64,000 nucleotides of DNA from Lichenostomus cassidix (taxonomy: Eukaryota > Chordata > Aves > Passeriformes > Meliphagidae), in the NCBI GenBank assembly GCA_008360975.2, contig CM039210.1:14448293-14512292 (forward strand), read 5' to 3'. The translations under genes and the position numbers were made by a program. Within the stretch, counting starts at the first letter, position 1. The number at the start of each line of letters is the position of its first letter. Below the pieces are notes generated by a model. The model was not told the origin of the DNA and did not search any database. It saw only the letters and a list, made by a program, of their open reading frames with translations. Positions 32,430 to 44,379 of this stretch are shown piece after piece.

Positions 32430-34272
32430 TGGTCCTTCTGATGGTGATGCTGTCAGGGACAGCCTGGGGGTACAGCCTCAGTATTTTTGTTAGTATTTCT
32501 CTTAACACGCTTTGGTTCAGGGCAGTCTTTGACCATGTGTTGAAAACTCCCACAACTATAACATCTACAAGGTATTTTCTGTGATGCTGCCAGTGCTTCT
32601 GCTACCCCTTGTGAAACTGCTTGGGCTATAGTTGCCTCAGGGGATGCTAATTTGGTGCAAGCCTCAATCATCTGATCGAGGGTAGGAGCTGGATCTAGAG
32701 GAAGGGCTCGAAGGACTTTTTTACAACTCTCATTAGCATTTGCCATAGCTAATGCACGCAGCAGCTCCTTTTGGGCTTCTGAATTCCCAACTTGCTTTTC
32801 AACTGACTCTTTTAGTCTGTCGAAGAATTTTATAAAGGACTCATGGTGGAGAAATTTAGAGAGGGGGTGGAGTCTGAGGGAGTTGAGAGCAAAGCCCTGT
32901 CAGCTTCTCTTTTGATATCTTCTAAAATCAGTTCAGGCAATTGTCTTGCCTGATCCTGGGGTTTAACTAGGTTTCCTTCCCCGCAAAGATCATCTAGTGT
33001 TAAGTGAGCCCTGTTGGGATCTCTGTGATATACCTGCAGGAGGTCTTTTAATTGTTTTCTCCAAGTTCTGTCCCACAGCATGTATTCCCCCGGTGACAGA
33101 AGACATGCCATAAGATTTTTTATATCATGTGGAACTAATACATTTGCAGCAAAAGTAGCTTGGAGTAGATTCTTACAATAAGGGGAGTCATGCCCAAAAT
33201 CCTTCCCCGCCTTGCACATCTCTTTTATCTGTGCATATGGGAGGGCATCCCAGCGGGGGTTCCCTCCAGCCCTGTTATAATGCACTGAGGCAGCAGTGAC
33301 AGAGATTTTGTTTGCTATTCCCCAGTGTCCCTCCTGTGCGGCTTTCCTGCGTATTTCAAGCCAGGGATCCTCTTCAGAATCGCTGCTCTCCTCTTCCGAA
33401 GAGAAACAGGCAGCCCGAGGCCAGGACCGGGCACGGCGGGGACGGCTCCTCCTCTGTCGCTGGCCGGCCCCGTTGCCGTGGGAACCGGGGAGGAGCGAGG
33501 CCGCAGAAGTAGCACCGCCGGGGAGGGGGGCGTGAACGAGGGAGGGGCCCGCGCCGGGGTGAGAGCTCCCCGCGGGGGGCAGGGCCGACGCAGGGACACC
33601 CGATACCATGAGGAGCGGTGCCGATGCAGGGACACCCGATACTGTGGGGGGCGGGACCGACGCTAACCCGGGAGTTTTAAACTGATATGAACAAAGCACT
33701 CCGGCTTGTTGTGCCACGTGGGCCGGGTCCTGTCCTGCAGGAGAAAGGGGTAACACGTGGCTTCCACCATCTTGTAAGAAACATGAAGTCGAGGTAGGGA
33801 GGATTTGGGGTGCTGGAAGGAGGGTGAGGGACAGGCTCGGACCGGGGTGATCAGTCCCGGTTGGAGCAGGGGATAAGGGAGAGAGAGCTTCTCCCCCCTG
33901 AGGTCCTGGGGGTTTAGGGACAGCGGGGGAGGGAACAGACACAGGGGAAATAGCACAAAAAGGGTCTGAATTTTTCGGCAGAACTGACTGAGTCTTAGAG
34001 TTCTTAACAGACTTATAAATCACTACAAACAAAGGGAGGAATTTAGCAACTCTTTGATCCCCAGACTGTGTGAGAACCGTCAGTTTCTCCCCGATCTTAT
34101 CCCAGAAACTAAGAGACTGAACAGAAACTACAGAAACATTTGGAAAGATGTTAAAAATCCATTGAACAAAAGATTTTAAATTCCCCTTAGAAAACTGGGA
34201 ATTATCTGACTTAAGGATGGTTTTAAGGGAGGTATAAAGCTCTGATTGGGGACGGGTTAACTTCCCACCCAT
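32430..34272 (-). pseudogene. gag: Provirus gag, one frameshift
   Basis: Starts at the Met of MGGKLTRPQ (34272), a myristoylation-type N-terminus; the longer frame from 34341 adds an unlikely hydrophobic leader. Matrix is followed by a proline-rich region (33400-33950), then capsid (WGIANKISVTAAS and WRKQLKDLLQVYHRD). A frameshift near 32870-32900 breaks the end of capsid. The next frame holds the major homology-type region and one CCHC zinc knuckle CYSCGSFQHMVKDC, ending at 32453. Confidence 0.9.
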
Positions 34273-34572
34273 ATTCCCCAAATAAATTCTTCCCAATACC
34301 GAAAGAAAAAAAAGAAGGAAAAAAACAAAAGAAAAATTCACCCCGGCAAAGCCTCACTTACCACCTCGAGGCTTCCGAGAGTGTAAAAAAAAAACTTTTG
34401 GCGTGGTTCTCTGGTTTTAGCCGATTTCTCCCGTCCCAGACAAACGGAGATTTCTCGGCTGCCTCTTTAAACAGATCTAATAAAACTTAGACCTGTTTTC
34501 GAGGGAAGTAGCTGCTCCGATCGTGACATCTATGGCATAAAGCCTTTCAAGACACTTTCAGGGGTTTTTTAT

Positions 34573-34591
34573 GTCCCTGTATCGAGCGCCA
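34573..34591 (-). other. Primer binding site (tRNA-Lys type)
   Basis: Minus strand TGGCGCTCGATACAGGGAC, two bases inside the 5' LTR. It resembles the tRNA-Lys3 type of primer site with small differences. Confidence 0.7.
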
Positions 34592-34593
34592 CT

Positions 34594-35112
34594 TAATGCA
34601 GTAAGGGGAGGAGGGGTGGAAACAGGCCTCTGCATTTACCGAAAGTGTCTCTAAGGCTATTGAGAGATCACTCCAGCCAGCACTGCTCTGGTGCTGTACA
34701 GAAAGACCCTTCTCACACCCGAGCCGGTGTAAGGCACAGATTCTCACTCACCCAGAGAGCCGGATAGCTCACGCGTTACCAGAGACAAAGAATCCAGAGG
34801 CTCAATCAGCTGGATGTTCCAGATATTTATTCCGAAGGGGTCCAGCGTGAAAGAGGAAGAGGAGCCCCTGGTGTCCCTAGATATAGGGATCACCTGGGGT
34901 CAGGGGAGAGGAGGCAGGGGGAACACTACAAACAATGGGGAGAAGGGAGGGATGGAGTCAGGGGTTAGGTTACAGCCAGGGGGATTTACATAATTTGGGG
35001 AGGGACTTATCGTGTTACTTCGACTGGGATGTTTTGCCACCAGTGAAACCCTGCTGTACTGGAACCACTTGGCTCCCCAGCAGTTCCTGAGGTGGTATCA
35101 TCCACCACCACA
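34594..35112 (-). repeat. 5' LTR of ERVK-like provirus
   Basis: 519 bp, three differences from the 3' LTR. It should carry the promoter for proviral transcription toward lower coordinates. Confidence 0.92.
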
Positions 35113-35397
35113 TAGGAGGTAGAGCTGGGAAGGAGGGAGGGGTGGGGGGAAGGTGTTTTTTAAGGGCTTATTTTACTTCTCATTATCTTGCTCTGATTTT
35201 GTTAATAATAAATTCACTTCATATTTCTAATTTGAGCCTGTTTTGCCCGTGATGGTATTTGATGAGTGATTATTCCCAGTCCTTACCTCAATACATGAAC
35301 CCTTCATTACACTTTCTCTCCTCTGTCCAGCTGCAGAGGGGAGTGAGTGAGCGGCTTTGGTTGGTGCCTGGCATCTGGCCTGGGTAAACCCACAACA
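35113..35397 (+). mobile_element. LTR, right part (of 24859)
   Basis: Continuation of the LTR after the provirus: it starts with the second taggag, has AATAAA-type taataataaattc, and ends aacccacaaca. Confidence 0.8.
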
Positions 35398-36091
35398 CTC
35401 CCAGAATAATCTTTTCCATACTTTTACCAGGCACTGAAGTGAGACTGGCTAGCCTGTAGTTTCCTAGGTCATCCTTCTTGCCCTTCTTGAAAATTGGGAC
35501 AATGTTAGCTAGCTTCTAATCAACTGGGACCTCTCCAGATTCCCAAGACTTTCAAAAATCATTGAGAGGGATCTCGCAATGACATCAGCCAACTCTTTGA
35601 GTATTCTCAGATTAATCTCATCAGTCCCCATAGACTTACAGAGATCCAGCTGGAGCAGCAGATCCTGCACAACTTCAGACTCAGTTGGGATTTTATTATT
35701 CTCACAGCCACGGTCATTCAGCTCAGGGCACTGGGAGCCCCAGAGCCCATCATCAGTGTTGAAGACAGAAGGAAAGAAAATATTAAAGATGTCTGCTTTG
35801 TCTATGTCCCTGTTTTTGAGGTGACCATCCTCATCATCCAACAGGCCGATATTATTTCTGCACTGTCTTTTGCTATTTACATATTTAATAAAGCATTTTT
35901 ATATTGTCCTCCACAGTAATGACCAACTTCAGTTTAGCTTTGGCCACACAAATTTTCTCCCTAGAGTGGTGAGCTGTATCCCTGTATTCATCCCACATCA
36001 CCTGACCTTGTTTCCACTTTTTACCTTAGCTCCAAAAGAAGATCCCTGATCAACCAAGCTGGCCTTCTGCCTTGCCTGCTTGACTTCTGAC
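35398..36091 (-). mobile_element. CR1 LINE, middle segment
   Basis: Continuation of the split CR1: cccagaataatcttttcc through the reverse of the RT N-terminal part, with frames such as NFERSWKSKTFEIFLN in degenerate form. It ends at the LTR at 36092. Confidence 0.85.
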
Positions 36092-36537
36092 TGTAACGAT
36101 GATTAGCAACACAAACTCCCCTTGGCAGGTGCAAAGAAAAATTGTTTATTGCAAAAATCCAGGCCTTTTTATGCTGTAAGCCTTTATCTGTTTACATTCT
36201 TGTGAGACAAAACAAACATGCATTGGCTGCCTTCCACTGCAGGTGATGTTTATATGTTCTTTCACTCAATCACCTTTTATGATCATGTGGCGTCCATGCG
36301 TACCCCCAACCAATCACCATATAAAACATGAGGTGACCACACTGATAATAAAACTTATTTTCTGGTTATATAACTTGTTTTTCAGGTTATGTAACTTGGT
36401 TTTTACCTCTATGTTAGCTGAACCTTTCCCAGAGTGCTTTTCTGGTTAGCCAAAGTGAAAGAGATGAACAGAAGTGAACAAGGATTTAACAAGGGTGACA
36501 GGGCCCTTATTCTGTAAGGTTTTTCTTATCTGCTACA
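36092..36537 (-). mobile_element. Solo LTR in CR1
   Basis: 446-bp LTR, plus-strand TGTAACGATGATTAGC to TTATCTGCTACA, with a perfect 6-bp duplication, tctgac (36086-36091 and 36538-36543). Minus-strand CATAAAAAGG followed by AATAAAC suggests minus orientation, but that is tentative. The 6-bp duplication indicates class II. Confidence 0.85.
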
Positions 36538-36910
36538 TCTGACATTTTGTAATTGCCTGCTCCTCTGCTCTTAGGAGGCGGTGCTTAAAAAGTGACCAGA
36601 ACTGATGGACCCCAGCACCTTCAGAAACGTTTTCTGAGGGGGACCTTGCTAACTAGCTCCCTAAGCAGCCTGAAGTCTGCACTCCTCATGTCCAGGTTAA
36701 AGTTTTGCTGGCAGTTTTCCTTCTGTCAACAGAGATTTTGAACTCAACTGCTTCATGGTTGCTGTGGTCAAGGCAGCCACCAATCACCACTCAGGAGACC
36801 CCTCTGTTAACAGGCAACTAATCAAGGAGGGCATCTTTCCTAGTCCAGCTCCCTTAGTACCTGTACCATGAAGTTATCATCCAGCTGTTTTAGGATTTTG
36901 TAGCAGGATG
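36538..36910 (-). mobile_element. CR1 LINE, 5'-ward segment
   Basis: Resumes the CR1 after the LTR (tgacattttgtaattgcctgctcc) and runs to about 36910. Confidence 0.75.
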
Positions 36911-37849
36911 CTTTGCCCCAATAAAGCTTATCTGCTTGGCCTAGGATCCAGTCTGAAGACAAAGCAATGCAAGCTATCTGTGATAAGTTATCAGTGGCCC
37001 CATAGTGATATTTTTAGTGTTATTTAATATGCTAAAAAGCCACCCTGGCTTACCATCTTCAAACACACATCTATCCCTTTGAAGTAAGACTTGAGAGATA
37101 AACTGCTAAACTGACATGGAGGCATATGACTGGCAGTCAACTTCTTTACGCTGTAAAAATCCAGTCCACTTTCCATACAGTTAGATTCTCCCACATACTT
37201 TAAGTATATGGAGTTTCTTCTGAGGATTTGGGATGCCTCTCCATGGTTACTTCCCAGTGAGTGAGAAAGAGGAAGAAGTATTTCATGGCTGGAGTGTGGT
37301 GAGATACATCAACCTCTATTTAATGCTTCTTTTGCTAGCTTTAATATAACTGCTTTAAAGTAATTGCTTTAATATAGTGCACTTTGCCATTTATGTTATA
37401 CTGCAGCCAACTAGTAGGTTTTAGCTTTATACTGTGTAGTAAGTAATTCTGATTAAGATCTTCTGTCTGTTCATTTGTCTTAATAAATAACTCATCTTTT
37501 AGAAATATATTTGATTTGCCATCATTTAAACTTGTGGGACAAAGTGATTTAATCACACCTCTATAATTACTTAAACTATTAACAGATTCTGAGGCTAAGG
37601 AAGGATTTTGCCCTCATTTAAACCCCTTTCTGTAAAGGAGTTTAAATACACAAAGGAGTTCTTTCTGCACCTCAGACTCAGAGAGAATTCTTTAGTAAAC
37701 TTTGTCTGAAGCTCCCACTCCACCCACAACACCATGCCAGCGCTTTTTTTATTTAGTACTGATTTCAATTAAGCAGGACAACTTTGGCATTATAAAATAA
37801 TATGAATATAAAGAGGATAAGTCAAATTCAGAGAACTCATAGCAACTAA
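36911..37849 (+). mobile_element. Probable LTR-type insertion, boundaries unclear
   Basis: Interrupts the CR1. The part around 37430-37510 (gtgtagtaagtaattctg and cttaataaataactcat) resembles 43850-43925, and both segments end in aacaccat. This suggests two old members of one LTR family. No target duplication was found. Confidence 0.45.
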
Positions 37850-38135
37850 TCTAAACCAGGCCAGGTTGTAGCTTTCCAGCAGCACAGTGGCTTCAAACTC
37901 CTCCTGTTTATTGCCCATGCCGTGTGCATTGCTGTAAGGGCACCTCAGCTGGGCTGTCGGCCATGTTGCCTTCCTAGAAGAATACCCCTTAATTCCTTTG
38001 AGATATTTCCCTGGTGTTTCCCCATTGGCTTCTATTACCTCAGGAGTTCTTGGCTCATCTCCATAAGACCGTAAGTGTGCTCCAGAGTGACCAGCACATC
38101 TCATTCAGCAGCAGAGGACCCTCACTAGCACCCTG
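37850..38135 (-). mobile_element. CR1 LINE, 5' segment
   Basis: Sequence like the 5' portion of CR1 ORF2 in reverse (cagcagcacagtggcttcaaactcctcctg). Probably the same split copy. Confidence 0.65.
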
Positions 38136-38656
38136 TCCCTCTAACCTTTGCTTCTCATATTTTTGAGCTACAAAAACGTAGTCTTAATAAAGCACAAAAT
38201 TGAAGACAACTGTGTAATTTTCTTAAGTGATATTTCTTGTGAATTATAACTTATTTGCTGTGTTGATTAGATATAGCATCAAACCAAACAAGATAATTTG
38301 TAATATATGTTTTCTGTGAAAGACATAGATATTGATATATAAACATATTAGAACAAAAGAGTGTTGTGGAAGTGGAAACAAATTAATCAATACAGTCAGA
38401 TATAAAGACATACAAAATATAGCATTTCTGCATTAAAGCTATATGATCTGAAAATAGATGCAATTAAAGAATTGCAAAAGCAAATAGTAAGACATTATGA
38501 TTAGACAATATCAGAATATAAGCATATTGACAATAATAACTGTACTGGAAAATGAAAAACAAACAGGACCTGGACTTGGATCACCTATTGCTCTGTTCCT
38601 GTGTTGAGCAAAAAAGGAGGAATAAAGATGATGGTACCTTTAAGCAGACAGAGCAC
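38136..38656. other. AT-rich intergenic sequence
   Basis: No gene or named repeat is recognised. Confidence 0.5.
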
Positions 38657-39451
38657 TGTCATGTTTTGACCCTAGCCAAATGCCAGGCACCCACAACATC
38701 TGCTCACTCTGCTCTCCCCTGTCACAGCTGGGCAGAGGAGAGGGAAAAAAGGTTAAAACATAAAGGGTTCATGAGTGAGATAAGGACCAGTAGAAAATGC
38801 TCTAAGGACAAAACAGGCTCATCTTAAAGTTGCAAAGTGAATTTATTACTAACAGAGTCAGAGGAGAATAATGAGAAGCAAAATAAGCCCTTAAGACACT
38901 ATTTTTTCCCCCAAACCCCTCCCTTCATCCCACCAACAGTGCAGGGGGACAGGGTGTGGGGGTTTAGGTCAGTTAATCACCAGGATCTTCTTCCACTACT
39001 TAGGGAGAGAAGTCCTTCCCCTGCGTTGCCATGGGGTCCCTCCCATGGGAGACAGCTCTCCGTGAACCTCTCCAGCATGGGTCCATCTCACGAGCAGCAG
39101 CACACACACATGCTGCTGCAATGTGAGCCTCCTCCCATGGGTAGATAGTCCTCCCGAAACTGCTGCAATATGGGTCACTCATCCATGGGGTTCAGTCCTC
39201 CAAGGCCAGGCTGTTCCACCTTGAGAGCAAGGCCTCTCTCTCCATGGGGTCTCCCACTGGATCACAGCCTCCTCCAGACATCCACCCGCTCCAGCATGGG
39301 CACCTAGCCAGGGGCTGCAAGTGGATCTCTGCACCCCCATGGGCTGCAGGGAGATAACCTGCTTCACCATGGTCTTTGCCACAGCTCACAAAGGAATCCT
39401 GGCTCCAGTGCCTGGAGCACCTCCTCCCCCTTGTTCTCCACTGACCTTGTG
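38657..39451 (-). mobile_element. Truncated ERVL-type LTR
   Basis: Starts TGTCATGTTTTGACCCTAGCC, the reverse of a common bird LTR 3' end, and contains the G/C-rich, repetitive ccatggg-rich body that generates spurious frames. It stops where another LTR begins at 39452. Confidence 0.65.
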
Positions 39452-39941
39452 TATTGGTTTGAAAACAAACCAGTGAGAGATCACAAGTCAAGATTAAAAT
39501 TAATAGGAAAAATTAAAAATAAGTGAAAAAATACAAGGAAAAAAAACCACTGACAAAGTCAGATACAACCAGACACCTGGTTAGGGTGGCAATAGCAGCC
39601 CAACTGAAGTATTTCAGTTGAAGCGGTAATCCTGTGAGGGTCTGATCTCTAGCTGAAGGTCCAGTGGTAGCTCTTGTCCTCTGGGAACCCAGTAGACAGG
39701 GCTAGCTCAGGCAGTTCCAAGGCCAGGTTATATCTAGGTGAGAATGCTTGGCTCCTCCCTCCTGGGTGGAGCATCTCACAATAGGATAAGTCCATGAGTC
39801 ATGTGGTGGGTCCTTGATGGCCCATTGTCTGTTATCAGGGGTGGGTCATTAGCAGGTGATAACAGCTAACGGCCCACAGCTGGGGGTAATAGAAAACTAC
39901 ATTTATATTGTAACCTAGACAGTGCACCTGCAAATATTCAA
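39452..39941 (-). mobile_element. LTR copy 1 of a pair
   Basis: Plus-strand TGTATTGGTTTGAAAACAAACC to about attcaaca. It is closely similar to 41380-41855 (for example ctctgggaacccagtagaca in both). The right end is uncertain. Confidence 0.7.
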
Positions 39942-40194
39942 CATGTACCAACAGATTCTAAGGATGTTCCAAATTTTAGATAGCACTAGTTCATGGATTA
40001 TAATTAATTTTGACTACTCCTTCCATGTAAACAGTTCATTAAGGTAAATGGTAGCAATCAACATGAAGATCTGAAAAGAAAGAGTTGTTTTTTATTTCCT
40101 TCATGATAAGGAACATGCTGTCAGGATACTGTGAAGGTTGATATCTCCCTGAGGGCTGGAGAGTCTGGAGTTAGGGGGGCTTCATAGGTCCTGA
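39942..40194. other. Unclassified spacer
   Basis: No coding potential or named repeat. Its last bases, tcctga, are the left target duplication of the next LTR. Confidence 0.5.
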
Positions 40195-40856
40195 TGTTGC
40201 GGTTTAAGGGATGTTACAGCAGACCCTACTGTAGAGCGTTTCTACCCAGTTCAGTTCAGCGCCTCAGTGCACCAAACCCTCTGTTCTAGGGCCGTACACT
40301 GCGCTCTCAGCGGCCAGGGAGCCATAAGGCTAGCTCAGTTTCTCTGGTCTGCTTCCACAACCGGCAATGACAAAGGAGGTGAGGAGGGTCTATGCAGTGT
40401 GCCCATGGAAGATGTTTATTCGCATGGTGCAGCAGAGGCCAACGACCTCCCAGAGGCAGAGATGCCTCGTGGGCGAAGGCCTCACATGCACAGACACACA
40501 TGTGGTACATAGACAGCCACATGCATAGACTCACGTGCTGCATAGACACACGAGCATAGACAACTAGATGGTGGAGGGGCAGGGGTTTTATAGGGAAACA
40601 GAGGGGCGGGGACAGCACATTGGCCCAGGGGCTTCTGGGCACAGAGGCAGTACATGGGCGGAGTTAGGAGTACAGGAATCAATGGGGAAAACCCGAGGGA
40701 GTGGCCAGGGCCACGTGGGGTTAGGGTACAGGAACCAATAGGGAAAACTGGAGGGTGTGGCTAGGACCATGTGGGGTGGGGAAGGCAGGACAATAGGTGA
40801 CAAGTACACTCATCAAGAAAGGAATGGGTAGAGAAACTACAGCTACTATCACAACA
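40195..40856 (-). mobile_element. Solo LTR
   Basis: 662 bp, plus-strand TGTTGCGGTTTAAGG to CTATCACAACA, flanked by tcctga (40189-40194) and ccctga (40857-40862), a 6-bp duplication with one mismatch. Minus-strand CCCTATAAAACCCC is a good TATA box. Its middle has cacatgca-like short repeats. Confidence 0.85.
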
Positions 40857-40862
40857 CCCTGA

Positions 40863-41379
40863 CAGTCAGGGTCTGTCCCACCATCCTCAGCAAGGGAGCT
40901 GGGCAGGCTGGGGGTAGCCTCCAGCCCAGGGTATCAGACACCCCTCTGGGCACTGGGATGGGCTGAGACCAGGCTGGGATGTTAACCCACGCATCCAGCC
41001 CAACTCAGTAAGGCCCATGGCCAGGCAGGGCAGACCTGTGGCAGAGCTGAAGACCAGCACTCCTATGGCATCTCTGGGCTGGGTTGAAATGGGGTCCTGG
41101 GCTATGGACAGGAACAGGGAAAGGCCCCAGGAGAGGCTGGGCAAGCCCACTAAGGCCCGGTAGTGGCCATCAGGGCCCTGACACATGCATATGGAGATTT
41201 TGGGAATGCCAGAAAAGCATGAATAAAGATGGGAGATAATCTGCTCTTCACAGTTGAGTCTGCACTTATATAATTGTGTCTCAACATATTGGCTGTGCCG
41301 GGGCAATTTGGAACTTTGGGCAGGAATTGTACAGGACTGTTAATGAGAATAAATGTGACATTTAGCAGTAAGACCCAGA
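40863..41379. other. GC-rich unclassified sequence
   Basis: No conserved gene is recognised. It is flanked on both sides by LTRs. Confidence 0.4.
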
Positions 41380-41855
41380 TGTATTGGTTTGAAAACAAAC
41401 CAGTGGGAGATCGCAAGTCAGGATTAAAATTTAATAGGAAAATTAAATAAAATAAGCGCAATAATAGAAGGAAAAGCACTGACAAAGTCAGATACAAACT
41501 GACACCCTGTTAGGGTGGTGGTAGCAGTCCAAATGAAGTATTTCAGTTGAAGCAGTGATCCTGTGGAAGATCTGGTCTCTACCTGAAGATCCAGTGGTAG
41601 CTCTTCTCCTCTGGGAACCCAGTAGACAGGGCTAGCTCAGGCAGTTCCAAGGCCAGGTTATACCCAGGTGGGAATGCTTGGCTCCTCCCTCCTGGACGGA
41701 GCATCTCACAATAGGATAAGTCCATGAGTCATGCAGTGGTTTCTTGATGGCCCATTGTCTGTTATCAGGGGTGAGTCATAGGAAGAGATAACAGCTAATG
41801 GCCCACAGCTGGTGGTAATAGACTACTGAACACATCTATATTGTAAGATAGGAAA
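41380..41855 (-). mobile_element. LTR copy 2 of the pair
   Basis: About 476 bp, similar to 39452-39941. Possible 5-bp duplication ccaga (41375-41379 and 41856-41860). If that is right, this copy is an independent solo LTR. Confidence 0.65.
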
Positions 41856-42066
41856 CCAGACTATGTAGGATCTGAGCCTAAGTGCTTTAACCAGCCCAGG
41901 GATGTAGCAAAACTGAAAAATAAGAGATATAGAGTAGGGAAGCCATTTTATTGGCAGTGTGTTGCAAATATAAACAAATCATGCACACAGTTTTCCTTAG
42001 AAAATTCGATCAGACCATCTAGCTCCATTGCAATGGCAGAGTTTTGCTTAGTTCCCAAAATCACAC

Positions 42067-42984
42067 TCTCTTGGTTTGAAAGACAGGTGTTTGCTAAGGA
42101 AGGTGGAAACCCCCCTTAGAAAAGAGAATGTGACCCCCTCCCCTCCAAATTATTATAACTTTGGAATCAAGGGCTTTTAGGCAAAGATATGGGGAAAGGA
42201 ATAACAATTCTTTACTAGTATCTATAACGAAGTAAACAAGCAGCAACAACAGTCACAACAACAAGCAAAAACCAGAAACCCAGTGACAGGTGTCCCTGGG
42301 CTGCCATGCACTTTCCCGTTTGGTGTAGTCATGGTCACAACCAGCAGGGGCGCTGTTGAGCTCCCAGCTGGTCAGGGCAGGTGAGATGACTGCCAAGCAG
42401 CTGCAGGTGGCGCTGTGGATCGAGGTCAGGTCGGTCTCAGGTGGTTGGTAATGGCGGGCGGGCTGGGCAGCAGGAGGGTGCGCAGCAGAGAGCTCAGAGC
42501 AGCGAACTGGAGCGGCCTGACTGGCTCACCCGGGCTAGCCAGCAAAGGTGGCAGGAACTCCGCAGTTATGGCAGAAGACGCAGTGCGTTCTGACAGGCGG
42601 GGGCGGGGGCAGAGACAGGTTTCTCTGCAACAGCTGCGAATGCAGCTGGGCAGGCACATGCTCCCAGCAGGGAAAAGGGTCGGAATCCCGTGCCCTTTCC
42701 CACACAGAAGCTCACCCAGCCAGGAAGAGAAGGCAGTGCAGAGCCGGACTCTCCGCGGTTGTAATGAAAGGAAGGCTGCAGCTTCCCTCTTCCCAGTCCG
42801 GTGCCCAGCGAGCAAGTGAAGTTCCAACAGTCAGATGCCTCCTCCCCTCACCACACCCAGCCACATCCTTTGTCTCTTACAAAATAGTTAATGGTCTTTG
42901 AGTACCTGGTAGTTGTGGTTTCCTAGTAACAGGGGTGGAGAAAATTCCACCACCACCCCCTCCCTCCCCCTCCCTCCCCCGTCA
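42067..42984 (-). mobile_element. Solo LTR, ERVL-like family
   Basis: Diverged relative of the LTRs at 67 and 53626 (tcttggtttgaaagacaggtg, same GC-rich body). The first TG is changed to TC. The end lies in a ccctccctcccc tract and is approximate. No clear target duplication. Confidence 0.75.
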
Positions 42985-43251
42985 ACCTTAAACAGACATC
43001 TTCTCAAAAACTCCTAGAATCATGAAATGAAATAAATGAAATACACAGTGCAACTTTTTTCTTTGTGTGCTCCTAGTGCAGGTGGCCATCTGTAGCAGGA
43101 CATCCCCCCTACCACAAAAGAGCTTATCTGCTCTGTCCATCAGCTGGTGCATAGCTCTGGACATTCTTCCCCTCACATGAATTGGTGAGATAACCCAGGC
43201 CGGACATCTGTCTGGTAGTTAGTTATCTCTGGTGCCAGGGAAGTGAGATCC
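42985..43251. other. Unclassified spacer
   Basis: No feature recognised. The last six bases, agatcc, are the target duplication of the next LTR. Confidence 0.5.
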
Positions 43252-43514
43252 TGTGGCTAGCACAGGCTTTTCCCATGAGAATTCTTTTTGTGTTTTATAA
43301 ATAAAGATAAAGTTTGGATGTTATTAAAAACAGTGTCCCAAGATCTGGACGGTGCAGGCCTGGCCAATCAGGCCTAGGGGGAGGCTTCTGGCTGACCAAT
43401 CTGGGTGACCTTTGAAAACTCTATATATATGATGAAATCAAAACAATAAAGGTCTTTCCTTCTTGCCACTGAGAACTGGTTCTTCTTTACTCTGCTAGCG
43501 GCTCAACAGCGACA
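43252..43514 (+). mobile_element. Solo LTR, short class-II-type family
   Basis: 263 bp, TGTGGCTAGCACAGG to CAACAGCGACA, perfect 6-bp duplication agatcc (43246-43251 and 43515-43520). Second of three copies of this family. Confidence 0.92.
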
Positions 43515-44375
43515 AGATCCCCTGCTGACAATAAATATCTCGCCTTGAGAGCAAGATGTAGGGAGATAATCTGGAAATTCCTGACTGAGATACAGTCTAC
43601 AAACTATAAAAGCTACATGAATTTTCATGGAGGTAGAAGCCTCCTACACACTCCCTGAAAACATGCAGGGGACTTCTCCATCAAGCTCGGACACGAACTT
43701 TCCCTGGGAATTGAGTGAAATGTGTACCCCATCATCAATCTGGTGGTAAGTCACATTGAATCTTAATCTATACTATTTCTTCACTAGCTGTAATATAGGT
43801 ACTTTTATCATGCACTGTATTTTATCTATTAGTAGCTCTTTGTTGTTTTATTCCTGTGTAGTAAATAGACTGTTTAAGTCTTATGTCTGTTAATTTTGTG
43901 TCTATTAAATAAATGATTCATTTTGTAATAGACCTAATCAGTCATTATTAAAGAACTTGTGAACAAGAGACATTTGGAGTGCTGGCCGCCCTAAACGGAG
44001 CTACTGCCAGAAATCTGAGTCACAGGAAGGACTTGTAAAAGCTCTCCCCTCTCATTCATAACACCATCACATACACCTAAATTGCCTATAGCATTTACAG
44101 CATTTTAATGATTCCCAAAAACTGTTTCTTTCCAGTACAAGAAAACTGTAGAGCCCTTAACATAGTTTTAGACTTAAAGAGCAAAAATTTCCCAATGACA
44201 ATTATACTACCTGTGATTTAGGGTAAAATAGAAATTATTACTGTAAAAGAACTAGAAGCTGGATAATAGTAATAATATTTTTGAACTGATTTAGAGAGCC
44301 AGAGATTGGATAATGATTTACTAAGATATGCCTGCTGCAATCCATTTATTATTCACTTAATGAATTTGTGCCTAC
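43515..44375. other. AT-rich sequence with old LTR-like part
   Basis: 43540-44060 weakly resembles 37100-37740. 44060-44375 has no recognised feature. Confidence 0.4.
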
Positions 44376-44379
44376 CTGG

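Larger units (their letters stand above)
25665..35112 (-). mobile_element. ERVK-like (class II) provirus, near complete
   Basis: A 9,448-bp provirus on the minus strand: 5' LTR 34594-35112, PBS, gag, pro, pol, env, PPT, 3' LTR 25665-26183. A perfect 6-bp target duplication, taggag, flanks it (25659-25664 and 35113-35118). The two 519-bp LTRs differ at only three positions that I can see (near 25668, 25676 and 25693), so insertion is recent. Lesions include a gag frameshift, a solo LTR in pol, a frameshift in RNase H and a shortened or broken env surface subunit. It cannot encode a complete virus as it stands. Class II is supported by the 6-bp duplication, Lys-type PBS, separate pro frame and pol sequence. 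Confidence 0.95.

Noticed and set aside
33296..33666. Plus-strand 66-113 residue frames in a GC-rich block
   Set aside because: Antisense to the proline-rich part of proviral gag.
38996..39491. Frames with repeated Met-Gly-rich segments
   Set aside because: Low-complexity ccatggg-rich LTR body.
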